Source: JARBUG01 sp035628915 (lineage in GTDB: Bacteria; Bacillota; Sulfobacillia; Symbiobacteriales; Symbiobacteriaceae). Taken from it: a stretch of 64,000 nucleotides of DNA. This document shows positions 17,995-27,263 of the stretch, one piece after another; position 1 is the stretch's first letter, and the number at the start of each line of letters is the position of its first letter. Both the position numbers and the translations under genes were made by a program. A model generated the notes under the pieces. That model searched no databases and was not told where the DNA came from. It saw only the letters and a program-made list of their open reading frames with translations. Location of the stretch: NCBI GenBank assembly GCA_035628915.1, contig DASPIW010000005.1, positions 166,594 to 230,593 on the forward strand, read 5' to 3'.

Positions 17995-18057
17995 GGTTTT
18001 CTGACGTGGCTGTCTGCACACAGGCCGCTAGTTGCGCCGGCATACCTGCAAAAACAT

Positions 18058-18089
18058 CAAAGCCGAGGAGCGTGCATTCCTCGGCTTTG
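18058..18089 (+). terminator. Terminator after the E1 recombinase
   Basis: CAAAGCCGAGGA, GCGTGCAT loop, TCCTCGGCTTTG, 64 bases past the stop. Confidence 0.75.
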
Positions 18090-18187
18090 CGCTACCATCC
18101 GGCTCGGTTCTGCCGGGCAGTTGGATAGGGGCAGCATCTTCTGTCCACTTTCCTCAGCTCGTCAGGATGGATCTAGGTTCGGATTTG

Positions 18188-18505
18188 CTAGGTCACGCGA
18201 TTGCTAGTGGAGGACCAACATTGATCGATGAGCCGTCGACAGGCTACGGGATCGCCATGGTGATCGAGAAGTCCCTGGAGCAGTCTAGTCGCTTCGGGCA
18301 TGAACTCACCCTTCTCCCAGTCGAAAGGCGCCCACTGGAGGTCGCTAAACACTCCCGGGTTGCGAGCGTGAACGTCAACCACAAGCCTTTCAACGTCCAA
18401 CGGAAAGGGATGTAGTCCGCAAACCACCGTACCCGTAACTGGATGATCGTACGGTCCTCCAGATGACAAAGTCCTACCTCCCCAGTCCATCCGAATGAGG
18501 CTCAT
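18188..18505 (-). CDS. Hypothetical protein in E1
   Basis: 105 residues from the ATG at 18505, which lies inside the end of the upstream membrane-protein gene (32-base overlap), suggesting coupled translation. The middle reads VVCGLHPFPLDVERLVVDVH and PFDWEKGEF, a hydrophilic soluble protein. No family is recognised. The overlap with a plausible membrane protein is a pattern seen in small immunity or signalling pairs, but nothing decides this. Confidence 0.5.
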   Translation of the reverse strand: MSLIRMDWGGRTLSSGGPYDHPVTGTVVCGLHPFPLDVERLVVDVHARNPGVFSDLQWAPFDWEKGEFMPEATRLLQGLLDHHGDPVACRRLIDQCWSSTSNRVT

Positions 18506-18938
18506 CCTTCGCAGGGAGGCGCCGCTTGGAGAAAATCTGGTCAGCCCCAAAACATGCGACCAGAGCAGCCCCAGCACCCCACGGGCCTAGCAGGGGCGAG
18601 GCGGCCAAGGGGACCAAAATTGCGGGAATCCAGCCGCGCTTCAGGATCCGTCGCAAAACCCACCATGTAAGCAGACAAGCCAGAGAAAGCGAACAATAAC
18701 CGATTCCGAACACTGGAACTGCTATTAGCCAATACGCTGCACCCTCGCGCAGGCGATCTGGGTCAGCCCACATGACATAGCCAGCTGCAAGCCACCCGCA
18801 GACGATCGACATACCCACCAGTGTCCAGATACAACCACTCCAGCGAATGCTACCGGCTTCATCCCGATCAACATAGCCTACCAACACAAGCAATACAGCA
18901 ATTACGATCGACACAGCTATTGCGAGCATGACAACCAC
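18474..18938 (-). CDS. Small multi-spanning membrane protein in E1
   Basis: 154 residues with four hydrophobic segments (about 3-22, 33-53, 68-92, 104-130) and a charged C-terminus ending near KRRLPAKDEP. GTG at 18938 or ATG at 18929 may be used; GGGAGTGG precedes the latter. Family not recognised. It precedes and overlaps the 105-residue gene. Confidence 0.55.
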   Translation of the reverse strand: MVVMLAIAVSIVIAVLLVLVGYVDRDEAGSIRWSGCIWTLVGMSIVCGWLAAGYVMWADPDRLREGAAYWLIAVPVFGIGYCSLSLACLLTWWVLRRILKRGWIPAILVPLAASPLLGPWGAGAALVACFGADQIFSKRRLPAKDEPHSDGLGR

Positions 18939-19590
18939 TCCCGTTGTGTCTCAGTGTTTTCTGAGTACAGGAAGTTAGGTCTGGACTGGAGTTCTGCTTT
19001 TGTCGCCTTTCGGCTCAAGGTTACCATAACGTCCAGCGCCAAACCACAGGTTAACGATAATAACCGACCGAACTGCAGTGACAAAACAAAGACCATGGGT
19101 AGTCATAGACTTCTGCCATCACTCAGCGTCTCGGAGCCCTCTCAAGTCACGGGAAACTGTGCCGGGGCGTTCTCACCTTCACGGTATGAAGATAAAGGAG
19201 GGTGTCATTCGGGTTCTAAGCCTAGTGGCACTTGTGTCAGGGAAGGTGTCGTTTCGGGACGAGTACGGTGTCATGGTCTGGCTAGAACCATGTGGGGCAA
19301 GGACCGGGAGAGGTGTCATCCTCCCACCGCACCGGTTGCGCAGTGATGAAGAGGGTACGACGACAAGCCTCTATTCCTTGTCCCCCATAACCTCAGCCGT
19401 GGGCCGTCGTGAACGCCGATCACCAAAATTGTGGGTCGAGGGCCATCAAACCGAAGGGGGCGTACAATCAGCCGGTCCGGGCGGCAGGGGAGACCACTCT
19501 GCCCTCAGGCCGTCAAGGGCGGGAATCCTGCCTAGGTCTCAAGCGGCAAGACCCTTGACTACCTGCCGTCAGCGTGGGGCACGACAATTA
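18939..19590. other. E1 stretch without a convincing gene
   Basis: Open frames on the plus strand here have no Shine-Dalgarno site and erratic composition. A degenerate GGTGTCATTC-like unit recurs at about 19200, 19250 and 19312. An inverted repeat GTCAAGGG/CCCTTGAC spans 19512-19559 with a 32-base spacer; related structures occur in E2 and E3. Confidence 0.5.
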
Positions 19591-19622
19591 GGGCGGCCCC
19601 GCCAGGTATGGCGGGACCGCCC
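19591..19622 (-). terminator. Terminator of the small E1 ORF
   Basis: GGGCGGCCCCGCCA, GGTA loop, TGGCGGGACCGCCC; one mismatch. It begins just after the stop of the minus-strand ORF at 19628-19813. Confidence 0.65.
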
Positions 19623-19627
19623 ACATT

Positions 19628-19813
19628 TCACTCTGGGAGTCCGGAGGAATCCGGGGGCGCCCCCTCCGGTTCCGAGGGCGCCGGTACGTGATACAGGGCC
19701 ATCTTCCGGGCCAGTGCCTTACGCCACAGGTCCAGAGCGGCCTGGACCTTGACAGGGTCCGGATCGGCAGCGTACGAATGGCGCACGATGGGCGCCCGAT
19801 CTTGCTTGCTCAA
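19628..19813 (-). CDS. Small E1 protein, possible relative of the accessory ORFs in E2-E5
   Basis: 61 residues from a TTG at 19813 with GAGAGGAGTGG upstream, and its own terminator. The centre reads DPDPVKVQAALDLWRKALA, reminiscent of RPDPKVLSQVYRILA in E5 and WPEDAKEFYRLCYAIL in E2: a Pro/Asp-rich turn followed by one amphipathic helix. The resemblance is weaker than among E2/E3 or E4/E5. Candidate recombination accessory protein by position and recurrence only. Confidence 0.5.
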   Translation of the reverse strand: MSKQDRAPIVRHSYAADPDPVKVQAALDLWRKALARKMALYHVPAPSEPEGAPPDSSGLPE

Positions 19814-19912
19814 GGTACACCACTCCTCTCGTTTCCCGTGTGGAAAGCCTATGACCCTGGGTGCATGTCCAAGGACTCCTCCGATTGTCTTGACCTGGAA
19901 GGGTATGAAAAT

Positions 19913-19939
19913 GGGCCGCCGGTGTCTTACCGGCGGCCC
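19913..19939. terminator. Strong hairpin in E1
   Basis: An 11-bp perfect stem, GGGCCGCCGGT with ACCGGCGGCCC, around GTCTT, followed by GATTATTC. No gene ends directly next to it; from here to 20167 I see nothing else. Confidence 0.5.
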
Positions 19940-20167
19940 GATTATTCATATGTCGCACTGTATATCCCAGAGCGACCACATCCCTCCACATACACTTGTT
20001 CAGATTGTAGCACAACATTTGGAAATGGTCTAGATGCTCATAGCCAACCCCGCTAGCAGGGATACTGTAACTGGAAAGTGAATCTCGTAGCGAAAAGCTA
20101 CGAAAACCGGAGAATGAGCGAGGGACAAGCAGATAATCTGTTGTAGGTCACAACGCTTCGTTGGCAA

Positions 20168-20170
20168 GAA
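20168..20170. other. E1 right attachment core
   Basis: GAA, after which YhbH homology resumes with Leu-Val-Lys-Val-Pro-Ile-Arg. Confidence 0.6.
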
Positions 20171-20773
20171 ACTCGTAAAGGTCCCCATTCGCAGCCTTGA
20201 GGAGTATCGCTTCCGCTTCGACCCGAACCAGGGCGACAAGGTCGGCCAGGGTGACGGCGACTCCCAGGTGGGCGATGTGATCGGACACGGCCCGGGCAAG
20301 CAAGGCGGGCAGGGCAAGCAGGCGGGCGATGCGCCCGGAACCGACTTTTACGAAGCCGAGGTCACGGTTGACGACCTGGCGGAGTTGATTTTTGCAGACT
20401 TGGGCTTGCCCGACCTGCGCCCCAAGGCGACGCAGGAGATTCCCACGGAGTCGGTCAAGTTCACGGAGATCCGGCGCAGCGGCCCCATGTCCAACCTGGA
20501 CAAACGCCGCACCATCATGGAGAATCTCAAGCGCAACGCCCTGCACGGCATGCCCGGCTTCGGCAACCTCAACAATGATGATCTTCGCTTCAAGGTCTGG
20601 GAGCAGGAGACCCGGCCCACCAGTTCCGCGGTGGTGCTGGCCATGCGGGACGCTTCTGGATCGATGGGGGAGTTCAAAAAGTATATCACCCGATCGCTCT
20701 TCTTCTGGATGACGCGCTTTCTGCGGACGAAGTATCAAGACGTGGAAATTGTGTTCATTACGCATCACTCGGA
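20171..20773 (+). CDS. yhbH: yhbH, segment 2 of 4
   Basis: Codons 50-251 of the rebuilt gene, with no start of its own. It carries the DUF444 middle: VKVPIRSLEEYRFRF, the Gly/Gln-rich GQGDGDSQVGDVIGHGPG, and the von Willebrand A-like metal motif DASGSM near the end, then FFWMTRFLRTKY and VFITHHSE. Homology ends at GGA (20771-20773); the native frame then reads 19 unrelated codons to a stop at 20823. The segment cannot be expressed as YhbH unless E1 is removed. Confidence 0.92.
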
Positions 20774-20791
20774 AGTGTGTGTAACCAAAAA
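20771..20791. other. E2 left attachment site with arm
   Basis: Core GGA (20771-20773), then four bases, then the arm TGTGTAACCAAAAA (20778-20791). The same 14-base arm occurs inverted at 29596-29609, four bases from the matching GA of the right core. Together they form the dyad of a serine-integrase attP. Confidence 0.85.
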
Positions 20792-20972
20792 TCTGCAGCT
20801 TCGTAGGCGTGTGTACTCCAACTAGCCGGTGAGAGCGCAAGGCCAACTCCAGGGCCAGACAGGGACCCGTCCATGTCCGACGGCCCTGCCTGGCCCCCGT
20901 ATCGCAAACCCTAAGGTACTATCGTTGACATTCTGGGCTGACGTCCAATATTCCCCAGGGTGCACTTATGGA

Positions 20973-21467
20973 CTAACCGCCGATCAAGACCTTTCGGACC
21001 TCCTGAACCCTGGTCAGCAAGCTCTCCACTTTGGCTATTGTCCTTCGGTGGGCCTGTGGGGAGATTTCGATGATATTGGGCTTGCCGGCCCGGTTTATGA
21101 TCTCAACCTTGCGAATCAGGCGGGAGCTATTATCCGAAGCATCTAGCCCGTGTGCCATTGCGTTTCGTGATGCCTTAAACTCTTCGATTTCCTTGAGCAT
21201 GGACTTCAGGGCGTTCGTGCCTGCCTTGTCGCCCAACTCCGGGATCATGCCGCGAACGGTCTCGATCTTATCCTGGAAGGTTAGGCCGTCACGATACAGG
21301 AGCAGCCTTTTGAAGGCGCTACTCCTCCCTGGGACAACGAAGAAACTAGTGATGATGTCATTCAGCTCATCTTCCAGCCACGAGGCATAGTGAGTCAGTT
21401 CTCCAGTTACCAGAGCATCAAAGTCCTCTGGTTTTAGGTTCTCATACTTTACCGATCTGGGCATCAT
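20973..21467 (-). CDS. HEPN-like hypothetical protein
   Basis: 164 residues, mostly helical, with ASRNAMAHG at about residue 108: an R-N-x-x-A-H motif of the type found in HEPN ribonuclease and abortive-infection proteins. GAGGGAAGGC lies upstream of the ATG at 21467. It stands alone, next to a broken VirB4 gene, with no nucleotidyltransferase partner visible. A defence or toxin function is possible but not shown. Confidence 0.5.
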   Translation of the reverse strand: MMPRSVKYENLKPEDFDALVTGELTHYASWLEDELNDIITSFFVVPGRSSAFKRLLLYRDGLTFQDKIETVRGMIPELGDKAGTNALKSMLKEIEEFKASRNAMAHGLDASDNSSRLIRKVEIINRAGKPNIIEISPQAHRRTIAKVESLLTRVQEVRKVLIGG

Positions 21468-21542
21468 ATCGCCTTCCCTCTTGGCAACTCCGCGATACTA
21501 GGTCCACCCACCCCAGGTTAGCCGTAGGTCCTTATCCTCGCG

Positions 21543-23204
21543 GTGTCTGACGACCAGCTGGCCGAGATCTACAGGATGGACCGGCGGGTGGTCGTGGTGC
21601 AGCACATCCACCCGACTGAGAGCGGCGATCTGCAGCGGGAGATTAGCAATTCCATGGGGGAGATGAACGCACGCCTGACCGGCCCCGTCGACGACTTCGA
21701 GCGGGAGGCGCTGCGGGCACGCTTGCGGGATGCCCAGCGGCTCCTTCGGAAGCTGGCGGCCGAGAACCACAACGTGCTTGACTTCTGCCTGTACCTGTTC
21801 ATTCGGACTGACAGCCCGGACGAGCTTGACGAGGTCACTCGGCGAGTGAACCAACGGCTGCAGGGGAAGGGGCTTCGGGCCAAGCCGGCTGCGTTTTGGC
21901 AGCAGGCGGATGCTCTGACCACCTGTCTGCCCGCCGCGTTGGACCACATCCGGGAAGAGGCGAAACGCAATGTGCCCGCCGCCAGCCTGTCCGCGACCTT
22001 CCCCTACAGCAACGCCGAGCTGACACAGGGGGAAGGGTTCGTCTTCGGGATCAACAAGGACACCGGCAACCTGTCGCTGGTTGACCCCTGGACACTGATG
22101 AACCCCCACGGCGCCTTCATCAGCACCAGCGGGGGCGGCAAGACCTTCAACCTGAACGAGCTGCTGATCCAGTTCTGGGCCAGGGGCATCCAGATCCGGC
22201 AACTGGACATTGAAGGCGACAAGGGGCGGCTCTGTCAGCAACTGAGGGGACAGCGGGTCCGGATCGCTCCGCACGCCAACAACTGCATCAACCCCATGGA
22301 AGTGCGGCGGCCGCCCTTGGACCCTACACTCTTCCTCGGGGCGGATGCCGAGGAGCCCGCCAACGGCCTGGCCGCTGCCATCCAGAGACAGAAGATCATG
22401 TTTCGCCTCATGGTGCCCGACGTCTCTCGGGTGGAGATGGCCGCCGCTGAGACCGCCCTCCTGGAGTGCTACCACGGGTTCGGCATCGACTACGAGAACT
22501 ACACGGAGCGGATCGGGCTGTCCTTCGCCTGGCCGACCTGGACGGATCTGCTCCCGCTGCTCAGCAAGCGGGCGGAAACCCCGAACCTGTGGGCGGTGCT
22601 GCACAGCTGGGTGCACGGGGCGCTGGCGGGTATGTTCAACCGGGCGACCAACGTCAACCTGGACAACCAGTACGTACTGCTGGACATCCACGACTGCATG
22701 GGCGACCCGGAGGCCAGGGCGCTGGTCTTCTTTATGGCCATGACCTTCCTGTGGGATGAGGTCAACCGGGACTGGCGGGAGCGGAAGATCCTCGACGAGT
22801 TGGGCATCCTGGCCGATTCGGAAGACGCCCTCCAGTTCCTGTGGAAGGTCAGCAAGTCAGCCCGGCGCCGGCAGTGCCGGCTCCAGGTGGCGACGCAGGA
22901 CCCGGCTGACTTCCTAAGCGGGCGGAATCCGGCGGCGGCCAAGTACGCACTTGGGATCATCAACAACTGCGCCACGAAAGTGCTCGGGTACTTGGAGCTC
23001 AAGGCCCTGGCGCAGGTGGCGCAGGTGGTGAACCTCTCGGAGGCAGAGTTGGGACTCATCACGTCGATGTTCGGCAAGCCCCAGGAGAAGCTCCTGATCG
23101 TTGGCGAGCAGCGGGCGCATGTGGAGATCCCAGCTAGCCTGGAGGAGCTGAGGATCCTTGACCCCAAGGCCTACAAGGAACGCACGGGGAGGGAGGCCGA
23201 CTGA
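21543..23204 (+). pseudogene. VirB4-like ATPase, N-terminally truncated
   Basis: 553 codons colinear with residues from about 235 onward of the E3 VirB4 (41424-43775): RMDRRVVVVQHIHP matches RLDRRVVVVQHIHP, and Walker A is TSGGGKTFNLNE. The N-terminal 230 residues are missing, no Shine-Dalgarno site precedes the GTG, and the Walker B segment reads KILDELGIL where E3 has KILDIDELGIL, a two-residue loss. Type IV secretion ATPases need their N-terminal domain, so this is most likely a remnant of a conjugation module. Confidence 0.85.
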
Positions 23205-24070
23205 CGGCACCTCGTCTGGCCCTTGCGGCCTGGAGCAGTAGACGCCAGCTCGGGGCGGCGCCCCTGATCGTCTTTGGGGTGGTCTTTACCTTGATCAGCG
23301 TGGTTGTCGGGGTGGTGGCCTCGGTGCCCCTGGCGCCGGATGAACTGTTGGCAACCTACCGGAAGGCGGCCAAGGAATTGCCGGGAGGAGGAGTCTCCTA
23401 CGAGCAACTCGTGGCAGTCGACGCCGTGCGGTTTCGCCAGGACTTCAGCCAGGTCACCCCGGCCACGATCGCCGAGACGAGGGATCTCTTCAAGCATTGC
23501 ACGGCGGTTGAGGACCCGGAGACGGGGCACGAGGAGTGGAAGTGCTCTACGCGCTCCTTCGACGACGTGATGACCGATCTCCGGTTCACGCCGGAGGACC
23601 GTGAGTTCGTGCGTCAGCTGGTCATGTCACTGACCCCCCGGCCCCGGTTCGGGGACGGCGGTGGGTTCGCCTTCACGCCGCAGGGGCCGTACACCTGGCC
23701 GATTGACGCCTACCTCATCACCAGCGAGTACGGCGCCCGCGAGGACCCGGTGACCGGGGAGGAGGGCTTCCACACCGGCGTCGATATCGCAGCGCCAGTC
23801 GGGATGCCGGTAATGGCGGCGGCAACCGGCACAGTGACCATGGCCGGAGAACACGGCAACTTCGGCAAGGCAGTCATGCTCAACAACGGCGGCTTCCGCA
23901 CGCTTTACGGCCACCTGTCGATTGTCATCGTCGAGCGAGGGCAGGTCGTTTCGGCCGGGGAGGTGATCGGCTATTCGGGGAACACGGGGAAGAGCACGGG
24001 GCCACATCTGCATTTCGAGTGGGTGACGGATGGCCTGCCGGTCGATCCGCTGTTATGCCTATCTCCGTAG
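23201..24070 (+). CDS. M23 (LytM-type) peptidase of a conjugation module
   Basis: About 289 residues if started at the CTG at 23201, whose CTGA overlaps the VirB4 stop after GGGAGGGAGG; the first conventional start is GTG at 23279. An N-terminal membrane segment is followed by a C-terminal M23 zinc peptidase domain with HTGVDIAAP and GPHLHFEW, so the metal ligands are intact. It matches the E3 homologue at 43772 in order and layout but lacks its middle insert. The family opens peptidoglycan for DNA transfer machines. Confidence 0.8.
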   Translation: MTAPRLALAAWSSRRQLGAAPLIVFGVVFTLISVVVGVVASVPLAPDELLATYRKAAKELPGGGVSYEQLVAVDAVRFRQDFSQVTPATIAETRDLFKHCTAVEDPETGHEEWKCSTRSFDDVMTDLRFTPEDREFVRQLVMSLTPRPRFGDGGGFAFTPQGPYTWPIDAYLITSEYGAREDPVTGEEGFHTGVDIAAPVGMPVMAAATGTVTMAGEHGNFGKAVMLNNGGFRTLYGHLSIVIVERGQVVSAGEVIGYSGNTGKSTGPHLHFEWVTDGLPVDPLLCLSP

Positions 24071-24238
24071 CACTCCAGTCCACAGACCCTTGAGGCTTAC
24101 TGCGAGTTGGCTTTTGGGCATTGTTTTCCCATTAACTCTCTGTTGGTTTTTGCTCCAACTTCTGTTGAGCCGGGTAGGGGTTCCCGGTAGAATCAGGGCG
24201 ACCTTGCCTGGATTGATGGACAACAGAGAGGTGGCATC

Positions 24239-24907
24239 ATGGGGTCCTTGGAGTTCCTCCGCATTGCCTTTCACGACGACCCCGCCATTCGCCGGGACAA
24301 GTTCACAGAGGCCTACCGCAAAAAGCAGGTAGCTGGTCTTCACTACCTGGTCATGATGAATGGCGGGGCCGTTGCCTTGCGCCGGCCGGACTTCACAGTG
24401 CATGACGACATCACACAGTTCTTGAGTGTGCTTCGGTGGCGGAGTCCGAACACACGCAACCGCTACGCCCAAGCGCTCAAGAAGTTTGCAGACTTCTGCT
24501 TGGTGTGGCGGATGGAGCTGGGCGGGCAAGTGCCGCTGGAACCGCTACTTCGCGGATTTGCTGACTACGTCAAGGTTCTTCATCCCAAGCCCGTGATTCG
24601 TAACCGTTTGGACTGGGTGACCTTCTCGGCGCTGCCGCTGCACCCCGTGTTCGGCCCAACTGTCCTCCCACTTGGGATACAGGAAAAGGACGGCATTGTT
24701 GTTGCCGGCATGTCCCGCTCTCAAGTCTACGACTGCCTTGGTTTCACCCTGGCACTTCAGTTGGCACTGAAACGAGTGGAGGCGGTCGAGAAGGTCGCCG
24801 GCGAACTACGGCTGCATTTACTCGCCAAACAGGTCGTGCGGATGCGGGACAGGCTGCGTCGATTTGAGAAAAAGGGAGGCAGATCCCCCCTGCCCCCGAC
24901 GGAGTAG
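24239..24907 (+). CDS. Protein with an integrase-type SAM-like N-terminal domain, no catalytic domain
   Basis: 222 residues from an ATG preceded by GAGAGGTGGCATC. Residues about 60-90 (SPNTRNRYAQALKKFADFC) look like the core-binding domain of tyrosine recombinases, but the Arg...His-x-x-Arg...Tyr catalytic residues are absent. The C-terminal third is helical and basic (RMRDRLRRFEKKGG). It could be a truncated integrase or a dedicated DNA-binding protein. Confidence 0.5.
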   Translation: MGSLEFLRIAFHDDPAIRRDKFTEAYRKKQVAGLHYLVMMNGGAVALRRPDFTVHDDITQFLSVLRWRSPNTRNRYAQALKKFADFCLVWRMELGGQVPLEPLLRGFADYVKVLHPKPVIRNRLDWVTFSALPLHPVFGPTVLPLGIQEKDGIVVAGMSRSQVYDCLGFTLALQLALKRVEAVEKVAGELRLHLLAKQVVRMRDRLRRFEKKGGRSPLPPTE

Positions 24908-25560
24908 CCCACCAACTACGGCCATCCGTTACATGAGAAAAAGCCCCTCTCTGAATGAGAGGGACATTCGATTGTTCAAATTCAGGTGGCACAAGGGTTG
25001 TGTGGCATTTCCTCATATGCAGGAACCACATTCCCGCTGCCGTACTACGGAGGCTGAGGCGGCCAGGCCGTGAGCATAAGCCGGCGCTCCACCGTTGCCA
25101 ACGAGGACCCCGCCCCCGTGGCCCCGGGAAACCGCCCGCCCCCCCGAAAAATGCCCACCGGGGGGGCGATCGGTTTCAAGCCTGACACAGGGGCAAGCCC
25201 CATTAGCAACGGTCGTTCGACGATTATCCCTCCCGGTCTGGCCGATGGGTAAGGCAGTCAAGGCGGGGCCCAGGCTGCGGAGCAGCCGGTGGCGGCGTCA
25301 GCCGCCAGGGTGCCTTGACGGCCGGCTGGAGGCACCGACCCTGAGAAATGTCCCCAGGCCATACAGCCTGGGGACCTGCCTCCCGGCGAGGGGCGGGGGT
25401 GCGGGGGCGGCGCCCCTGCAGTTGGGATGCTCGTTCATGTTTCCAAATCAAGAAGGGAGGTCGATGTTCAGGTTTACGACGATGGGATGATGGGTGTCGG
25501 TCAATGGCCACTGGCCGGCACGTATACTGAGGTATACGAAGGGGAAGGGGGGGCGCCTCG
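24908..25560. other. E2 region of inverted repeats without a clear gene
   Basis: A GTCAAGGC/GCCTTGAC inverted repeat spans 25257-25319, with nested stems in between (CTGCGGAGCAG; GGCGGCGTCAGCCGCC). A second hairpin, GTCCCCAGGC with GCCTGGGGAC, lies at 25348-25373. No ORF here has a convincing start or composition. Confidence 0.5.
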
Positions 25561-25740
25561 GTGACTCTTAGACCAAGTTGGCTGACCGAGCCGCCCGACA
25601 AGTGGCCCGAAGACGCAAAGGAGTTTTACCGACTTTGCTATGCCATCCTGAGGAGGGTGCAGGTACGGGGTGACCAGGGGGACTTGCCGGTGACAAGTCC
25701 CCCGTCCCATGCGGTCTCCAAACCTAGTCGGCCGGGATAG
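25561..25740 (+). CDS. Small accessory-type protein of E2
   Basis: 59 residues from a GTG preceded by GAAGGGGGGGC. The N-terminal half SWLTEPPDKWPEDAKEFYRL matches the E3 small protein WWVSEPAEKGPEDARELSRL at 32924 nearly position by position, followed by CYAIL versus FHAIL. The C-terminal half is not conserved and includes a GC-rich dyad (25677-25703) that might be a terminator. Conservation in two elements of different recombinase subfamilies argues that it is a real gene. Role unknown; a recombination directionality or DNA-binding factor is a guess. Confidence 0.6.
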   Translation: MTLRPSWLTEPPDKWPEDAKEFYRLCYAILRRVQVRGDQGDLPVTSPPSHAVSKPSRPG

Positions 25741-26231
25741 GCTGAGGTCCAGACGCGGGCGGCGGCACTTCTCAGAAAGGGCCGCCGCCCTGTAAGTTAT
25801 GTACCATCGCAGCGATTATCCTTCCACAGTTCCGATCACTGTCACGTCCTTCGAGACCTGACTCGCGGTGGTTGCATTTGTGCACAGAGCCTTGAGCGCG
25901 TTTTTCGTGCTGTCTCCTGTACAAAGACATAGCGAAATAGGACAAAGGTCCCGAAAGGCGTGACCTTTGTCCTATTCTATTAAGCAGCGACGCGATTCGA
26001 CACTATTTAAATTATCTGTGGTGTAGAATCAGTAAAGAGTAACCTCTCGCATTGCGTGCAGTTTTTGCAGGCCGCTGCAATGCGAGAGGGCTCCAAAGTC
26101 CGGGTGCCCTTCAACGGGCGCCCCGAGCTTTGCTATTTCCTATTTTACACGAAGGGGGTCATGCCGCAACAGTTTTTTGTCTCCTATCGTCGATCGTCAC
26201 ATCTGATTCCACGAATTCGGGAGGTTAGCGC
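25741..26231. promoter_or_regulatory. Structured leader upstream of the secreted-protein gene
   Basis: Three structures in a row: a 40-base inverted repeat AATAGGACAAAGGTC/GACCTTTGTCCTATT (25937-25976); a 13-bp perfect stem CCTCTCGCATTGC/GCAATGCGAGAGG around a 21-base loop (26043-26089); and a GC-rich hairpin at about 26096-26132 followed by TATTTCCTATTTT, which looks like a terminator before the gene. The arrangement could be an attenuator or a structured RNA; I do not recognise a riboswitch class. Confidence 0.4.
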
Positions 26232-27119
26232 ATGAAGAAGCATCTGCTCGCTCTGGTCGCTCTAGTGCTGATGTTGATTCCCGCCACGTCCGTTGCTGCG
26301 CCCCCTACCGCTGCATCTCCTGCTGGTTCAAACAAACAGGCGGATCCGCCTGTCGTTGCCCCGGAGTCAGACATTTATCAGGAAGTTGTCGAGTTTACCC
26401 CGGGTATGACCGATGAGGAAGTAAATGTCCGATTGAAGAAGATCCCGAAGAACAATCGGCACCTGGTTACTGATGCTATGAAGCGACCTGACTTTCAGGG
26501 TATAGTCACGAAGACCGTTTACGTGAAGCGGACGCCCGAGGGTGACCGCCCGATGAGGAAGGACGAAGTCATACTCCTTACGGGGATGAGTCCCTCCATG
26601 GGAGCGCGATTTGTCGCTGACACTCAGACCTACAACGGGCTCACCATCAGCATCACCAAGACCGGTTACGAGACTAGTTGGAACCTCTTCGGTGATTTCA
26701 GTTGGGATCTGAGTCAAGTGTTTACCTTTTTCACAAACGGTGCCGCCTTGTCCTGGGCCGGGCAACTAACCATGATAAATGACGCCTCTTCGATCTGGGG
26801 AGATACGCCCGGCTACTGTTATCCGGAACAGGCCACATTGGTGCGGGTGACGGAAGACGCTGGAGCCGCCTGGAAATTCCCCATGCAAACGCCCTGTTAT
26901 GAGACCATGACTTACACAACGGGGGGAATGTTCTCAACGTCGATCACCGAAACCACCTTCCAGAACGAACTATCCAACATTTCCTTCACCTACTGGCACT
27001 ACTACCTCTCTCTCGGATTCTCGTTTAGCGCCGTCGGCACTCCCGGTGCCTCTTACTTCACTGTTACTCCGACCACGGGGCAGTGGAATATCGCTGTCTA
27101 TTCTTCCATCCTGCACTAG
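26232..27119 (+). CDS. Secreted hypothetical protein
   Basis: 295 residues with a clear signal peptide (MKKHLLALVALVLMLIPATS, cleavage near VAA-PP at 22-24). The mature part has a short helical region (TPGMTDEEVNVRLKKIPKNN) and then about 180 residues rich in Thr, Ser, Tyr and Trp, likely beta-sheet, with three cysteines. GGGAGGTTAGCGC precedes the ATG. Family not recognised. Cargo of E2, exported from the cell or into the spore envelope space depending on when it is made. Confidence 0.7.
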   Translation: MKKHLLALVALVLMLIPATSVAAPPTAASPAGSNKQADPPVVAPESDIYQEVVEFTPGMTDEEVNVRLKKIPKNNRHLVTDAMKRPDFQGIVTKTVYVKRTPEGDRPMRKDEVILLTGMSPSMGARFVADTQTYNGLTISITKTGYETSWNLFGDFSWDLSQVFTFFTNGAALSWAGQLTMINDASSIWGDTPGYCYPEQATLVRVTEDAGAAWKFPMQTPCYETMTYTTGGMFSTSITETTFQNELSNISFTYWHYYLSLGFSFSAVGTPGASYFTVTPTTGQWNIAVYSSILH

Positions 27120-27127
27120 GCTGGCGC

Positions 27128-27163
27128 GAAAAGCCCGTCCGGACACCCGGGTGGGCTTTTCCA
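27128..27163 (+). terminator. Terminator of the secreted-protein gene
   Basis: GAAAAGCCC pairs with GGGCTTTTC around a GC-rich inner stem, directly after the stop codon. Confidence 0.75.
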
Positions 27164-27263
27164 GAAGAAGTGGTAACCAACCTTTGGCGTAAAGGGATTT
27201 GCAGGCCATTCGAGGAAAGGTTGCCTTGGTCACAATACTCGGGCGAGTCGAGGGGGAAGGAAA

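Larger units (their letters stand above)
16330..20170. mobile_element. Element E1: serine-recombinase element interrupting yhbH between codons 49 and 51
   Basis: 3841 bp between the GAA cores at 16327-16329 and 20168-20170. The recombinase lies at the left end, starts 70 bases inside and reads inward, in the same direction as yhbH. Other contents are two overlapping minus-strand genes (one membrane protein), a stretch without a convincing gene and a small minus-strand ORF near the right end. Removing it joins GACGGGACGAA to ACTCGTAAAG and restores Asp-Gly-Thr-Lys-Leu-Val-Lys in frame. Confidence 0.88.

Noticed and set aside
18954..19346. 130-codon plus-strand ORF upstream part of the E1 gap
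   Set aside because: No Shine-Dalgarno site, and it overlaps degenerate GGTGTCATTC repeats.
19078..19752. 224-codon plus-strand ORF in E1
   Set aside because: Runs over a terminator and the oppositely oriented small gene; composition is random Arg/Pro/Gly; no Shine-Dalgarno site.
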